Source of the DNA: Dasania sp051277005
Lineage (GTDB): Bacteria; Pseudomonadota; Gammaproteobacteria; Pseudomonadales; Dasaniaceae
Assembly: GCA_051277005.1 (NCBI GenBank)
Contig: JBNMPS010000011.1
Location: forward strand, 1 to 33,889
Length of the DNA: 33,889 nucleotides
Reading direction: 5' to 3'
Below, piece by piece: positions 15,005 to 24,130 of the stretch (its first letter is position 1; each line of letters starts with the position of its first letter). The translations under genes and the position numbers were made by a program. The notes beneath the pieces are model-generated. The model was not told the DNA's origin. It did no database searches and worked only from the letters and a program-made list of their open reading frames with translations.

Positions 15005-17122
15005 ATGGCAGTTGACACACTTTCAAAAAACGGCGTATTACATTCTATTTTACATAGTAATCTAGGTGTGCCGATTCTGTTATTAACGATGCTAGGCATG
15101 ATGACTTTGCCTGTGCCGCCGTTTTTACTCGATGTATTGTTTTCGTTCAATATTGCCTTGGCGATTGTGGTTTTGTTAGTCGCAGCCTATGCACTAAGAC
15201 CTCTCGATTTTGCTGTATTCCCCACCATTTTGCTGATCGCGACGTTATTGCGCTTAGCGCTAAACGTTGCATCTACCCGGGTCGTTTTGCTAGAAGGTCA
15301 CCGTGGAGGTGATGCTGCAGGGAAAGTAATTCAGTCCTTTGGTGAAGTGGTTATTGGTGGTAATTACGCTGTTGGTTTAGTGGTGTTTTTGATCTTAATG
15401 ATTATCAATTTTGTGGTTGTGACCAAGGGTGCTGGTCGTATTTCTGAGGTGAGTGCTCGTTTTACATTGGATGCGATGCCGGGTAAGCAAATGGCCATTG
15501 ATGCTGATTTAAACTCGGGTTTAATCACCCAAGATGAAGCCAGAACACGGCGGGAAGAGGTTGGCAGTGAAGCGGATTTCTACGGTTCAATGGATGGCGC
15601 CAGTAAATTTGTTCGTGGTGATGCTGTTGCCGGTATGATGATTTTGGCGATCAATATCTTGGGGGGGCTTGGTATTGGTATGGTTCAGCATGATTTAGAC
15701 TTTGGTCATGCTATGCAGGTCTATTCGTTGCTCACGATTGGTGATGGCCTAGTTGCTCAAATTCCTTCGTTGTTACTTTCAACCACCGCCGCCATTATGG
15801 TAACCCGCGTTAATAGCTCAAAGGACATGGGTGAGCAGGTGATGTCGCAGATGTTTGAATCGCCTAAAGCACTTGCAGTTGCCGCGTCAATTTTAGGTTT
15901 TATGGGTATTATCCCCGGCATGCCTCACTTTGCATTTTTAGCATTAGCGGCCATTGCGGGTGGCTTTGCTTGGAAAATCAACCAAAGCAGTCAAGAAAAA
16001 TCACAGCGAGTAGCTCTTGATCAGCGTGTTGATCAGGAAGAGCAAGCTGAAGCGGTCAAGAAGGCGACAGAATTACCGGAGATTGGCTGGGATGATGTGC
16101 AGCCTGTAGATCCTGTCGGTCTAGAGGTTGGCTACCGTTTAATTCCCTTAGTGGATAAATCTCAAGGTGGTGAGCTACTAAACCGTATTAAAGGTATTCG
16201 TAAAAAGCTGTCTCAAGAGATGGGATTTCTTATTCCCTCGGTTCATATTAGGGATAACTTGGAGTTGGTTCCCAATGGTTATCGAATTACCTTGTTGGGA
16301 GTGACAGCCGGTGAGGCAGAAATATACCCAGACAGAGATTTGGCGATTAATCCTGGTCAAGTCTTTGGTAAATTAGAGGGTATTCCAACAATGGACCCTG
16401 CATTTGGCCTAGAAGCTGTGTGGATTGACCCCGCGAGTAAAGATCAGGCGCAAACGTTGGGCTATACCGTGGTTGATGCTAGTACGGTTGTGGCTACCCA
16501 TATCAATCAATTATTGCAGAAGCATATCCATGAGCTGCTAGGGCATGATGAAGTTCAGCAAATGCTCGATAAACTAGCTAAAAACTCACCTAAGTTGGCA
16601 GAAGAGCTACCGTCTGTTGTACCTCTTAATATGTTACTCACTGTGCTTAAAAGCTTGCTTGAAGAGCAGGTGCCTATCAGAGATCTACGTACAATTGCCG
16701 AAGCTTTGGCGTCGGTGGGGGCGCAGGGTCAAGATTCTGCCGCGTTAACGGCTGCTGCGAGGGTGGCTCTTCGCCGCGTAATCGTACAGTCCATCTATGG
16801 TAGAGACAGTTTGCTGCCCGTTATCGCTTTAGATCCAGCTATGGAACAGTTATTGCTTAAGTCATTACAGCAGTCCCAGCAATCAGGTAATGGCGATGAC
16901 ATTATTCTTGAGCCGGGATTAGCGGAACGTCTGCAAGAGGCAATACAAAAATCAGCGCAGCAGCAAGAGTTAGCAGGAAAGCCCGCTGTGTTATTGGTAT
17001 CGGCACCATTGAGATCGGTCATGGCAAAATTTATTCGCTATAGCTCAGCTGATATCCAGGTACTGTCTTACGCAGAAATACCCGATGATAAACAGGTCAC
17101 CATCGAAGGGACAATTGGTTAA
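15005..17122 (+). CDS. flhA: Flagellar export-gate protein FlhA
   Basis: FlhA forms the nonameric ring of the export gate and couples proton flow to export. The 705 residues split into about eight membrane helices in the first 330 residues and a large cytoplasmic domain that docks chaperone-substrate pairs. Signatures of the FHIPEP family are visible: the cytoplasmic loop with FTLDAMPGKQMAIDADLNSG, RREEVGSEADFYGSMDGASKFVRGD in two adjoining blocks, and IRDNLELVPNGYRI in the soluble domain. Length is normal. It has its own sigma-54 element and is followed after 68 bases by flhF, with which it is probably cotranscribed. Confidence 0.98.
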   Translation: MAVDTLSKNGVLHSILHSNLGVPILLLTMLGMMTLPVPPFLLDVLFSFNIALAIVVLLVAAYALRPLDFAVFPTILLIATLLRLALNVASTRVVLLEGHRGGDAAGKVIQSFGEVVIGGNYAVGLVVFLILMIINFVVVTKGAGRISEVSARFTLDAMPGKQMAIDADLNSGLITQDEARTRREEVGSEADFYGSMDGASKFVRGDAVAGMMILAINILGGLGIGMVQHDLDFGHAMQVYSLLTIGDGLVAQIPSLLLSTTAAIMVTRVNSSKDMGEQVMSQMFESPKALAVAASILGFMGIIPGMPHFAFLALAAIAGGFAWKINQSSQEKSQRVALDQRVDQEEQAEAVKKATELPEIGWDDVQPVDPVGLEVGYRLIPLVDKSQGGELLNRIKGIRKKLSQEMGFLIPSVHIRDNLELVPNGYRITLLGVTAGEAEIYPDRDLAINPGQVFGKLEGIPTMDPAFGLEAVWIDPASKDQAQTLGYTVVDASTVVATHINQLLQKHIHELLGHDEVQQMLDKLAKNSPKLAEELPSVVPLNMLLTVLKSLLEEQVPIRDLRTIAEALASVGAQGQDSAALTAAARVALRRVIVQSIYGRDSLLPVIALDPAMEQLLLKSLQQSQQSGNGDDIILEPGLAERLQEAIQKSAQQQELAGKPAVLLVSAPLRSVMAKFIRYSSADIQVLSYAEIPDDKQVTIEGTIG

Positions 17123-17190
17123 ACCGCGTTACTTAGCAGCATTTAACTAAAAGCAAAGACCCAGACGATAGGTTGATAGAAGGTAGAAAG

Positions 17191-18633
17191 ATGAAATTAA
17201 AACGATTCGTAGCACCCAGTATGAGCCAGGCACTAAAAAAAGTGCGTGAAGAAGTAGGTGCGGATGCAGTGATTCTTTCCAATAAACGCGTTCCTGAGGG
17301 CGTTGAGGTGGTCACTGCGATTGATCAGCCCGATCCTGATATGAATTCTGTTTATCCATCTGACATGGAGCCTCATAAACCTGCGCAAGTCACTTCAGTG
17401 CCCAGTAAGCTTGAGCAAGAAGTTGACAGAATGCAGAGCCAGGCCAAGCAGCGTGCGGCGGCTCTGGCGGCGACCTTAGGCTATAAAGAACAGGGCGAGT
17501 TTGTTAAGGCTATGTCGAAGCAGGGAACGCGGGGTCCATCTAAACAACAAAACTCAATATTATCATCAGCTAATACGCAAACAGCCGATCACAATCAAAT
17601 TTCTAGTAGTGGTGTAAATTCAGGTATTCAAAATAAGCAGGTTATCAAGGAAGCTGTAGAGGCCGCGGTTAAAGAATATGCGCAATCTCAGCAGCATGCA
17701 GTATCTGTAGAAGATCCTCAAGTTGAGCAAATGCGTTCAGAATTGCAATCTATGCGGCACTTACTGCAGCAGCAATTATCCAGTATGGCTTGGGGGCAGT
17801 ACGCCTCTAATGATCCGGAGCGAGCTAGCTTATGGCGTCGATTAAAGCGCATGGGTATAGAGGCTAGTGTTGCCGATAATTTATTAAAGGGTATTAAAGA
17901 TATCAATGCCGGTAAGCATGTTTGGATGCAGCTGATGAAAAGGTTAAGTAGCAAATTACCCGTTGTCGATGGTGATTTAATCGACGGCGGTGGTATTTAT
18001 AGTTTTGTTGGCCCTACTGGGGCAGGTAAGACCACAACCATTGCTAAGTTGGCTGCCCGACATGTTATGGAGCATGGTGCTGAAGGCTTGGTACTTATCA
18101 CAACTGATACCTATCGCATTGCCGCTCATGAGCAATTGCGGACGGTAGGGCGTATTCTTAATGTCCCTGTTAAAGTCGTTGATAAGCAGAATCCCTTAGA
18201 TAGAGTGTTATATGCACTTCGTCATAAAAAGTTAGTGTTGATTGATACAGCGGGCCTTACAGCACAAGATCGGCGTTTAATCAAACAAACACAATCTATT
18301 AATGAATTGGGTTCTAAGGTTAATACTGTATTAGTATTACCTTCAACCAGTCAGGCGCAAGTACTTAGGGCGGCTTACCACCATTATAAAACTGACAATA
18401 TGGTTGCTTGTGTTTTGACTAAGCTTGATGAAACTGCTTGTTTGGGCGCTTGTATTAGCCTTGCGGTCGATAAGAAATTGCCCGTTGCTTACAGCACGCA
18501 TGGGCAAAATATACCGGATGACATAGATGTCGCTGAAGCGATTTCGATAGTAAGATCGGCTATCCAGTTAGCAAAAAATAATGAAGTTGATGACGGCGAC
18601 ATGAGTGATGAGTTACAGGCCTTGAGTAGCTAG
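17191..18633 (+). CDS. flhF: Flagellar placement GTPase FlhF
   Basis: FlhF is an SRP-like GTPase that directs flagellum assembly to the cell pole. The 480-residue protein has the family N terminus (MKLKRFVAPSMSQALKKV), a long Gln/Ser-rich B domain of low conservation, and a C-terminal NG domain: P-loop GPTGAGKTT at residues 274-282, the DTAG switch motif and the TKLDE guanine-specificity motif. The frame is open from a TTG at 17173, but AAGG (17180-17183) is 7 bases from the ATG at 17191 and homologues begin there. fleN follows after 169 bases. FlhF promotes and FleN limits polar flagellum number in the family. Confidence 0.97.
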   Translation: MKLKRFVAPSMSQALKKVREEVGADAVILSNKRVPEGVEVVTAIDQPDPDMNSVYPSDMEPHKPAQVTSVPSKLEQEVDRMQSQAKQRAAALAATLGYKEQGEFVKAMSKQGTRGPSKQQNSILSSANTQTADHNQISSSGVNSGIQNKQVIKEAVEAAVKEYAQSQQHAVSVEDPQVEQMRSELQSMRHLLQQQLSSMAWGQYASNDPERASLWRRLKRMGIEASVADNLLKGIKDINAGKHVWMQLMKRLSSKLPVVDGDLIDGGGIYSFVGPTGAGKTTTIAKLAARHVMEHGAEGLVLITTDTYRIAAHEQLRTVGRILNVPVKVVDKQNPLDRVLYALRHKKLVLIDTAGLTAQDRRLIKQTQSINELGSKVNTVLVLPSTSQAQVLRAAYHHYKTDNMVACVLTKLDETACLGACISLAVDKKLPVAYSTHGQNIPDDIDVAEAISIVRSAIQLAKNNEVDDGDMSDELQALSS

Positions 18634-18802
18634 CAGGCACTCATTTTAACCATGGTTGGTGTGGTCACGAATGAGCTTAATTAAGACAAAGAGTGCACGG
18701 GGTGACTGGCTTAGCCTATACTTCTATGTATTCGTAACAGTTAGTGTAGAATGCCAAAAAAAACGGTATATCCTAAATTAGATGTGAGGAGCAAGCTCGA
18801 GA

Positions 18803-19624
18803 ATGAGTAGTATGCATCCAGTACAAGTAATTGCAGTCACCGGGGGCAAGGGGGGGGTTGGTAAATCCAACATCTCCGTCAACCTCAGCGTAAGTTTGGC
18901 GAATATGGGCCGTCGTGTGGCGCTAATGGATGCCGATTTAGGTTTAGCAAATATTGATGTGTTACTGGGCTTAACGCCAAAACGTAATTTAGAAGATGTC
19001 TTGGCGGGGGAGTGCTCTCTGATAGATATTATGCTAACCGGGCCTGGTGGGATTCGTATTATCCCGGCTTCATCAGGTACGCAAAAAATGACTCAGCTTG
19101 GGTCAATGGAGCATGCCGGTCTTATTCATGCGTTTAGTGAGATTAGTGACCAGATTGATGTTTTAGTGATCGATACTGCTGCGGGTATTTCCGACTCTGT
19201 AGTGAGTTTTGTTCGAGCAGCACAAGAAGTTTTAGTGGTGGTTTGTGATGAACCTTCATCAATAACTGATGCCTACGCGCTGATCAAACTATTAAATCGA
19301 GAGTACGGCGTTGACCGCTTTAGAGTGGTTGCCAATATGACTAGAACGAATCATGAAGGGCGTAATCTTTTTAATAAGTTAACTCATGTTGCTGAACGCT
19401 TTCTCGATGTAACTTTACAGTACGTAGGGCATATTCCCTTCGACGAAACTGTGCGTAAAGCAGTACAGCGCCAAAGAGCCGTGGTTGATGTGGCGCCACG
19501 CAGTAAGGCTGGTATAGCCTTCAGGCAGCTTGCAGAAAAGGTTGATTTATGGCCTTTACCCTCAACCCCTCGCGGGCACTTAGAGTTTTTTGTTGAGCGC
19601 TTAGTGCAGGGCATGACTGAGTAA
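18803..19624 (+). CDS. fleN: Flagellar number regulator FleN (FlhG, MinD/ParA family)
   Basis: FleN is a MinD-like ATPase that binds FleQ and FlhF and keeps flagellum number at one. The 273-residue protein has the deviant Walker A GGKGGVGKS at residues 14-22, DADLGLANIDVLLGL, and a VIDTAAGISDSV Walker B region. The ATG at 18803 is preceded by GAGGAG (18786-18791, spacing 11); a second ATG at 18812 is possible but further from the site. It stands between flhF and fliA as in Pseudomonas and Vibrio. I saw no good sigma-54 element in the 169-base gap before it. Confidence 0.97.
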   Translation: MSSMHPVQVIAVTGGKGGVGKSNISVNLSVSLANMGRRVALMDADLGLANIDVLLGLTPKRNLEDVLAGECSLIDIMLTGPGGIRIIPASSGTQKMTQLGSMEHAGLIHAFSEISDQIDVLVIDTAAGISDSVVSFVRAAQEVLVVVCDEPSSITDAYALIKLLNREYGVDRFRVVANMTRTNHEGRNLFNKLTHVAERFLDVTLQYVGHIPFDETVRKAVQRQRAVVDVAPRSKAGIAFRQLAEKVDLWPLPSTPRGHLEFFVERLVQGMTE

Positions 19625-19629
19625 TAATA

Positions 19630-20373
19630 ATGGTAGTTGCGAGTAGATTATCTATGTATAGCGAAGTTGAAAGTATTTCACAGGATGAGGTTGTTGAACG
19701 TTATGCACCCTTAGTGAAACGTATCGCGCATCATATACTTGCGCGCATGCCGGCTAGTGTGCAAGTGGATGATTTAATCCAAGCGGGCTTAATCGGTCTG
19801 CTCGAGGCTGCAAGAAATTACGATACTAGCAAAGGTGCTAGTTTTGAAACCTATGCGGGTATTCGTATTCGTGGTTCAATGATCGATGATGTTAGGCGTG
19901 GAGATTGGGCGCCAAGATCGGTTCATCGAAATGCCAGAATGGTGGCAGAAGGCATTCAGACGATTGAGCATCGAACAGGTCGTGATGCTAATGATCAGGA
20001 AGTAGCCGATGAGTTAGGCATTCCAATAGAAAATTACTATAAAATCACAAGAGACTCTGCATCGAGTAAATTATTTAGTTATGATGAACTCATTAGCGGC
20101 GATGACAAACCAGGAGAGCAACTGTCTAGTGATGCAATAAACCCACTTGATGGTATTGAACGGCAGGCACTTAGAGAAAACATAGCTGAATGTATTTCAC
20201 AGCTGCCAGAACGTGAGCGTATAGTGTTGGCTCTTTATTACGATGAAGAGTTAAACCTTAAGGAAATCGGTTTGGTGCTGGGTGTCAGTGAGTCCCGTGT
20301 TAGTCAAATTCATAGCCAGGCAACATTAAGATTGCGTGCTCGAATGACGGGTTGGCAGCGTGAGTCAAGCTAA
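19630..20373 (+). CDS. fliA: Flagellar sigma factor FliA (sigma-28)
   Basis: FliA directs RNA polymerase to late flagellar and chemotaxis promoters and is held by the anti-sigma factor FlgM until the hook is complete. The 247-residue protein has sigma region 2 (QVDDLIQAGLIGLLEAARNYD), region 3 and region 4 with the helix-turn-helix LNLKEIGLVLGVSESRVSQI. The ATG at 19630 gives MVVASRLSMYSEV, which parallels the N terminus of Pseudomonas FliA, so it is preferred over the ATG at 19654. It starts 5 bases after fleN, so the two are probably cotranscribed. No FlgM gene is present in the window. Confidence 0.97.
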   Translation: MVVASRLSMYSEVESISQDEVVERYAPLVKRIAHHILARMPASVQVDDLIQAGLIGLLEAARNYDTSKGASFETYAGIRIRGSMIDDVRRGDWAPRSVHRNARMVAEGIQTIEHRTGRDANDQEVADELGIPIENYYKITRDSASSKLFSYDELISGDDKPGEQLSSDAINPLDGIERQALRENIAECISQLPERERIVLALYYDEELNLKEIGLVLGVSESRVSQIHSQATLRLRARMTGWQRESS

Positions 20374-20567
20374 TGAGGCATAGAGGCCTGATGTCAAATA
20401 GTACAAGGTATATACAATTTATATAAAGGTTGATTATAAAATCGACTAAATATAGATTAATTCTTTGTTTTTGTTAGAAAAACTGGATACCCCGAGATCA
20501 GGGGCTAGACTGTTTACATTAAGATTTTTACCGAATTTAAAGTAGTAATTATTCTCTGGAGGTAGCT

Positions 20568-20951
20568 TTGGATAAAGACATGAAGATTCTGATTGTTGAT
20601 GACTTTTCAACAATGAGGCGAATCATTAAGAACTTGTTGCGTGATTTAGGTTTTACCAATACGTCAGAAGCTGACGATGGTCAAACTGCGTTGCCTATGT
20701 TGCAAAACGGTAGCTTCGATTTCTTAGTCACTGACTGGAACATGCCGGGCATGACAGGTATTGAACTTCTTAAAGCTGTTCGTGCAGACGCTCGCCTTAA
20801 AGATATGCCTATCCTTATGGTGACGGCGGAAGCTAAACGCGATCAAATCGTTGAGGCAGCGCAAGCGGGGGTTAATGGCTATGTCGTTAAGCCTTTTACC
20901 GCTGCGGTGCTGAAAGAAAAAATCGAAAAGATTTTTGAGCGCGTTGGTTAA
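20568..20951 (+). CDS. cheY: Chemotaxis response regulator CheY
   Basis: CheY carries the phosphoryl signal from CheA to FliM. The 127-residue receiver has D11/D12, phospho-acceptor D56, T86, Tyr105 and K108, i.e. the complete CheY active site and the aromatic switch residue. The start is set by a perfect GGAGG (20558-20562) lying 5 bases before a TTG at 20568; the ATG at 20580 would be 17 bases away. The 194-base gap upstream of it has no sigma-54 element; AT-rich sequence with a poor sigma-28-like match is all I see, plus a CCCC/GGGG four-bp stem near 20491-20505. cheZ follows after 29 bases. Confidence 0.97.
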   Translation: MDKDMKILIVDDFSTMRRIIKNLLRDLGFTNTSEADDGQTALPMLQNGSFDFLVTDWNMPGMTGIELLKAVRADARLKDMPILMVTAEAKRDQIVEAAQAGVNGYVVKPFTAAVLKEKIEKIFERVG

Positions 20952-20980
20952 TCCACCCATCATATAAGGTACAGCTTTAC

Positions 20981-21805
20981 ATGTTGGAAGATGATAAAAA
21001 GCCTGCAGAGGTTGAGTCTAAACCAAGCGAAGACGTTTGGAATGCCCTGAAAAAAAGGGCTGCCGACTTGATGGATAGCCTCGATGAAAAAGATTATGCG
21101 GCGGTTACAGTCGTCATTGAAAACCTCAATGAATTACGCGATAACACTTTATACCTAGAAGTTGGCAAGTTAACTCGTAGTTTACACGATGCGATTGTTA
21201 ACTTCGACATCTCTCCTGACGGAGACAAGACCGGCTCAGCTAGCGAAGAAAGCGAGTCTCAAATGGCCAATGCCAAGGATAGACTAGATTATGTTATTAA
21301 TCTTACGCAATCTTCTGCCGATAAGACCATGGACATGGTTGAAGAAGGTATCCCAATTGTTTCTGAGCTTGGTGCTGATGCAAAAGCATTAAGAAGTGAT
21401 TGGGGGCGACTTATTCGCCGTGAAATGCAACCCGATGAATTTAGAGACTTGGCGCAGCGCTTAGATGGTTTTTTAGAGCGATCAGTAAGCGGCAATGAGT
21501 CGATCAACCAAAAACTTAATGAAATATTATTGGCACAGGATTTTCAAGATTTAACGGGGCAGGTCATTAAAAAAGTAATATCCCTGGTTCAAAATGTTGA
21601 AGATCGTTTAGTTGAATTAATGCGTGTAGCAGGTCAAATCGAAGAGTTAACGGGGGTTGTTAAACCCTCAGAGAACGAGTCTGAAACTAAACAGCAAGGG
21701 CTTGGTTCAGTTCCGGAAGGGCCACAGATACATGCCGAAGCGCGTGAAGATGTTGTCTCCGGACAAGACGATGTCGATGATTTGCTCTCAAGCTTGGGCT
21801 TTTAG
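20981..21805 (+). CDS. cheZ: CheY-P phosphatase CheZ
   Basis: CheZ removes phosphate from CheY-P. The 274-residue protein is a long helical hairpin with the conserved AQDFQDLTGQVIKKVI segment (about residues 185-200), which holds the active-site region of the family, a disordered acidic linker, and a C-terminal DDVDDLLSSLGF helix (263-274) that docks CheY-P. Length is longer than the E. coli protein (214), as in Pseudomonas. It lies 29 bases after cheY and 13 bases before cheA, so cheY-Z-A form one unit. Confidence 0.97.
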   Translation: MLEDDKKPAEVESKPSEDVWNALKKRAADLMDSLDEKDYAAVTVVIENLNELRDNTLYLEVGKLTRSLHDAIVNFDISPDGDKTGSASEESESQMANAKDRLDYVINLTQSSADKTMDMVEEGIPIVSELGADAKALRSDWGRLIRREMQPDEFRDLAQRLDGFLERSVSGNESINQKLNEILLAQDFQDLTGQVIKKVISLVQNVEDRLVELMRVAGQIEELTGVVKPSENESETKQQGLGSVPEGPQIHAEAREDVVSGQDDVDDLLSSLGF

Positions 21806-21818
21806 GTAGGAGTAGTGG

Positions 21819-24059
21819 ATGTTCGGTGAAGACGACGAGATACTGCAGGACTTTTTGGTCGAAGCCGGTGAGATAATTGAATTATTGTCAGAGCAGCTCG
21901 TCGACTTAGAGCAGAAACCTGATGATCGTGAATTACTAAATGCCATATTTCGTGGCTTCCACACTGTTAAAGGCGGTGCTGGATTCTTGCAGCTAAATGC
22001 CTTGGTAGATTGCTGCCATATTACTGAAAACTTATTTGATATTTTGCGTAACGGTGACCGTGAAGTAACGCCAGAATTAATGGATGTTGTTTTACAGGTG
22101 CTCGATGTTGTTACAGAAATGTTTGCTGAAGTACAAGATGGTGGCCCGCTCACCCCAGCTGAACCTCAGCTTTTAGCTAATCTAACCGCGTTAGTTGACG
22201 GTACACCTCTTATCGATACTGATGCTCCTTCAGCAGCAAAACAACCTGCTGCAGTTTCAGAGCAGCCAGCCGAAGGCGATATTACTGATGCAGAATTTGA
22301 ACAATTTCTAGATGCTATTGCAGATCCTGCCCAGCCAGTGGCTTCAGAGCCAGCAGCGGTTCCTGCAAGTTCAGGTGGCGCTGCCAGCGGTGATGAAATC
22401 ACCGATGATGAATTTGAAGCTTTATTGGATCAAATTCACGGTAAAGGCCAGCATGGAGAAGCCGCTGCGGCTCCTGTAACCCCTCCCGCTGCGGCTCCTG
22501 CAAGCTCTGCCGGTGGTAATGATATTGGTGACGACGAATTTGAAGCGTTACTCGACCAGCTTCATGGTGGCAATGCTCCAGGTAGCGAAAAGGCAAAAGA
22601 GTTTTCTGAAGCAAAAACACCTTCAAATAGCGCTCCTGCAGCTTCATCGGCTAGTAATGACATTAGCGATGATGAGTTTGAAGGGCTACTTGATCAATTA
22701 CATGGTTCTGGTCAGGGGCCGACGGGTGCAGGTAGTCCCGGCGCAGCTGAACCGTTAAAACCTGCAGCGCCTGCGGTAAAACCAGTAACACCCGCCAAAA
22801 AAGAACCTGTTGCCAAAACTGCTGCAGCAAAACCTGCAGCTGAAAAGAAAGCACCGGCACCTAAACGTGCAGCTGCCTCTAAAGATGCCCCTCAAACTGA
22901 AACAACTGTCCGTGTCGATACACAGCGACTCGATGACATCATGAACATGGTGGGTGAATTAGTATTGGTGCGTAATCGCTTAGTTCGGTTGGGTTCTAGT
23001 AGTGGTGATGAGGTGATGGTGAAGGCTGTATCCAACTTAGATGTGGTTACGGCAGACCTCCAGACTGCGGTAATGAAAACCCGCATGCAGCCAATCAAAA
23101 AAGTATTTGGTCGTTTCCCTCGAGTGGTAAGGGATTTGGCGCGAAACTTGAAAAAAGAAATCGTTTTAGAGTTGCAGGGTGAAGAAACAGACTTAGATAA
23201 AAACCTAGTTGAAGCTTTGGCTGATCCACTGGTTCATTTGGTCAGAAATTCGGTCGATCACGGTATTGAAATGCCTGATAACCGAGAAGCTGACGGCAAA
23301 CCTAGATTGGGCAAAATAATTCTTGCGGCGGTACAAGAAGGTGATCAAATTCTTCTTTCCATCACCGATGATGGCGCCGGTATGGATCCCAATATGCTGC
23401 GTGACAAAGCGGTAGAAAAAGGACTTTTTGACCAAGACAGTGCGGCACGATTATCTGACTCAGAATGTTTTGATATCATTTTTATGCCGGGTTTTTCTAC
23501 CAAGGTAGAAGTTTCGGATGTATCGGGCCGTGGTGTGGGCATGGATGTGGTTAAAACCAAAATCACCCAGCTAAATGGCTCAATCGAAATTAGATCAAAA
23601 GTGGGTGAAGGTACTCGTTTAGAAATTAAAGTGCCGTTAACCTTGGCCATTATGCCAACCTTGATGGTCATGTTAGGTGAACAAACTTTTGCCTTCCCCT
23701 TAGTCAGTGTTAATGAGATTTTCCATATGGATTTAACTCAGACTAATGTTATTGATGGCCAAGAAGTGGTCGTCGTCAGAGATAAAGCGGTACCTTTATT
23801 TTATTTGAAGCGCTGGTTAGTCAATGGGGCAGCTTGGGACGAAAAATTAGATAACGCCCATGTTGTTATCGTTTCGGTGGGTGCTCAACGTGTAGGATTT
23901 GTGGTTGATCAGTTAGTCGGCCAAGAAGAAGTTGTGATCAAACCTCTGGGTAAAATGCTGCACGGCACTCCGGGAATGGCGGGTGCAACTATTACGGGTG
24001 ACGGTAGAATTGCGCTGATAATAGATGTTCCAAGTATGTTGAAACGATACGCAAGCTAA
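21819..24059 (+). CDS. cheA: Chemotaxis histidine kinase CheA
   Basis: CheA autophosphorylates in response to receptors and feeds CheY and CheB. Domains over 746 residues: P1 Hpt with His48 in GFHTVKGGAGFL; a 200-residue Ala/Pro-rich linker (about 130-360) with four copies of a short acidic helix motif; P3 dimerisation (about 365-430, DTQRLDDIMNMVGELVLVRN); P4 ATPase with the N-box LVHLVRNSVDHG (about 465-480), DDGAGMD (about 517) and GRGVGMDVV (about 571); P5 CheW-like domain from about 610. I see no ferredoxin-like P2 domain; the linker motifs stand in its place. AGGAG upstream of the ATG sets the start. A 71-base gap precedes cheB. Confidence 0.97.
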   Translation: MFGEDDEILQDFLVEAGEIIELLSEQLVDLEQKPDDRELLNAIFRGFHTVKGGAGFLQLNALVDCCHITENLFDILRNGDREVTPELMDVVLQVLDVVTEMFAEVQDGGPLTPAEPQLLANLTALVDGTPLIDTDAPSAAKQPAAVSEQPAEGDITDAEFEQFLDAIADPAQPVASEPAAVPASSGGAASGDEITDDEFEALLDQIHGKGQHGEAAAAPVTPPAAAPASSAGGNDIGDDEFEALLDQLHGGNAPGSEKAKEFSEAKTPSNSAPAASSASNDISDDEFEGLLDQLHGSGQGPTGAGSPGAAEPLKPAAPAVKPVTPAKKEPVAKTAAAKPAAEKKAPAPKRAAASKDAPQTETTVRVDTQRLDDIMNMVGELVLVRNRLVRLGSSSGDEVMVKAVSNLDVVTADLQTAVMKTRMQPIKKVFGRFPRVVRDLARNLKKEIVLELQGEETDLDKNLVEALADPLVHLVRNSVDHGIEMPDNREADGKPRLGKIILAAVQEGDQILLSITDDGAGMDPNMLRDKAVEKGLFDQDSAARLSDSECFDIIFMPGFSTKVEVSDVSGRGVGMDVVKTKITQLNGSIEIRSKVGEGTRLEIKVPLTLAIMPTLMVMLGEQTFAFPLVSVNEIFHMDLTQTNVIDGQEVVVVRDKAVPLFYLKRWLVNGAAWDEKLDNAHVVIVSVGAQRVGFVVDQLVGQEEVVIKPLGKMLHGTPGMAGATITGDGRIALIIDVPSMLKRYAS
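22278..22712 (+). repeat. Four degenerate copies of an acidic helix motif in the CheA linker
   Basis: Copies at residues 154-170 (DITDAEFEQFLDAIADP), 193-210 (EITDDEFEALLDQIHGKG), 235-252 (DIGDDEFEALLDQLHGGN) and 281-298 (DISDDEFEGLLDQLHGSG) are separated by 22-28 residues of Ala/Pro/Ser/Gly-rich spacer. The second to fourth copies are nearly identical in protein but differ at DNA level, so they are old and kept by selection on the protein. Confidence 0.9.
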
Positions 24060-24130
24060 ATCATCAGGTAGCTTAATTTTCATCTATATAAAATATTGAT
24101 GGCCCGTTGAGAATAATTTAGAGGTTTTTA

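Noticed and set aside
18668..18683. GG-N10-GC spacing before fleN as a sigma-54 element
   Set aside because: Spacing fits, but the bases around it (GGTCACG, GAGCT) miss most of the consensus, including the TT before GC.
20424..20450. TAAAGGTT followed by ATCGACTAAA as a sigma-28 promoter for cheY
   Set aside because: The -35 half is fair but the -10 half needs a one-base insertion to match and the spacing is off, so support is too weak to list as a promoter.
22399..22860. Gln/Leu/His-rich reverse-strand ORFs opposite the CheA linker
   Set aside because: They arise from the repetitive Ala/Pro-rich coding sequence of cheA and have no start signals.
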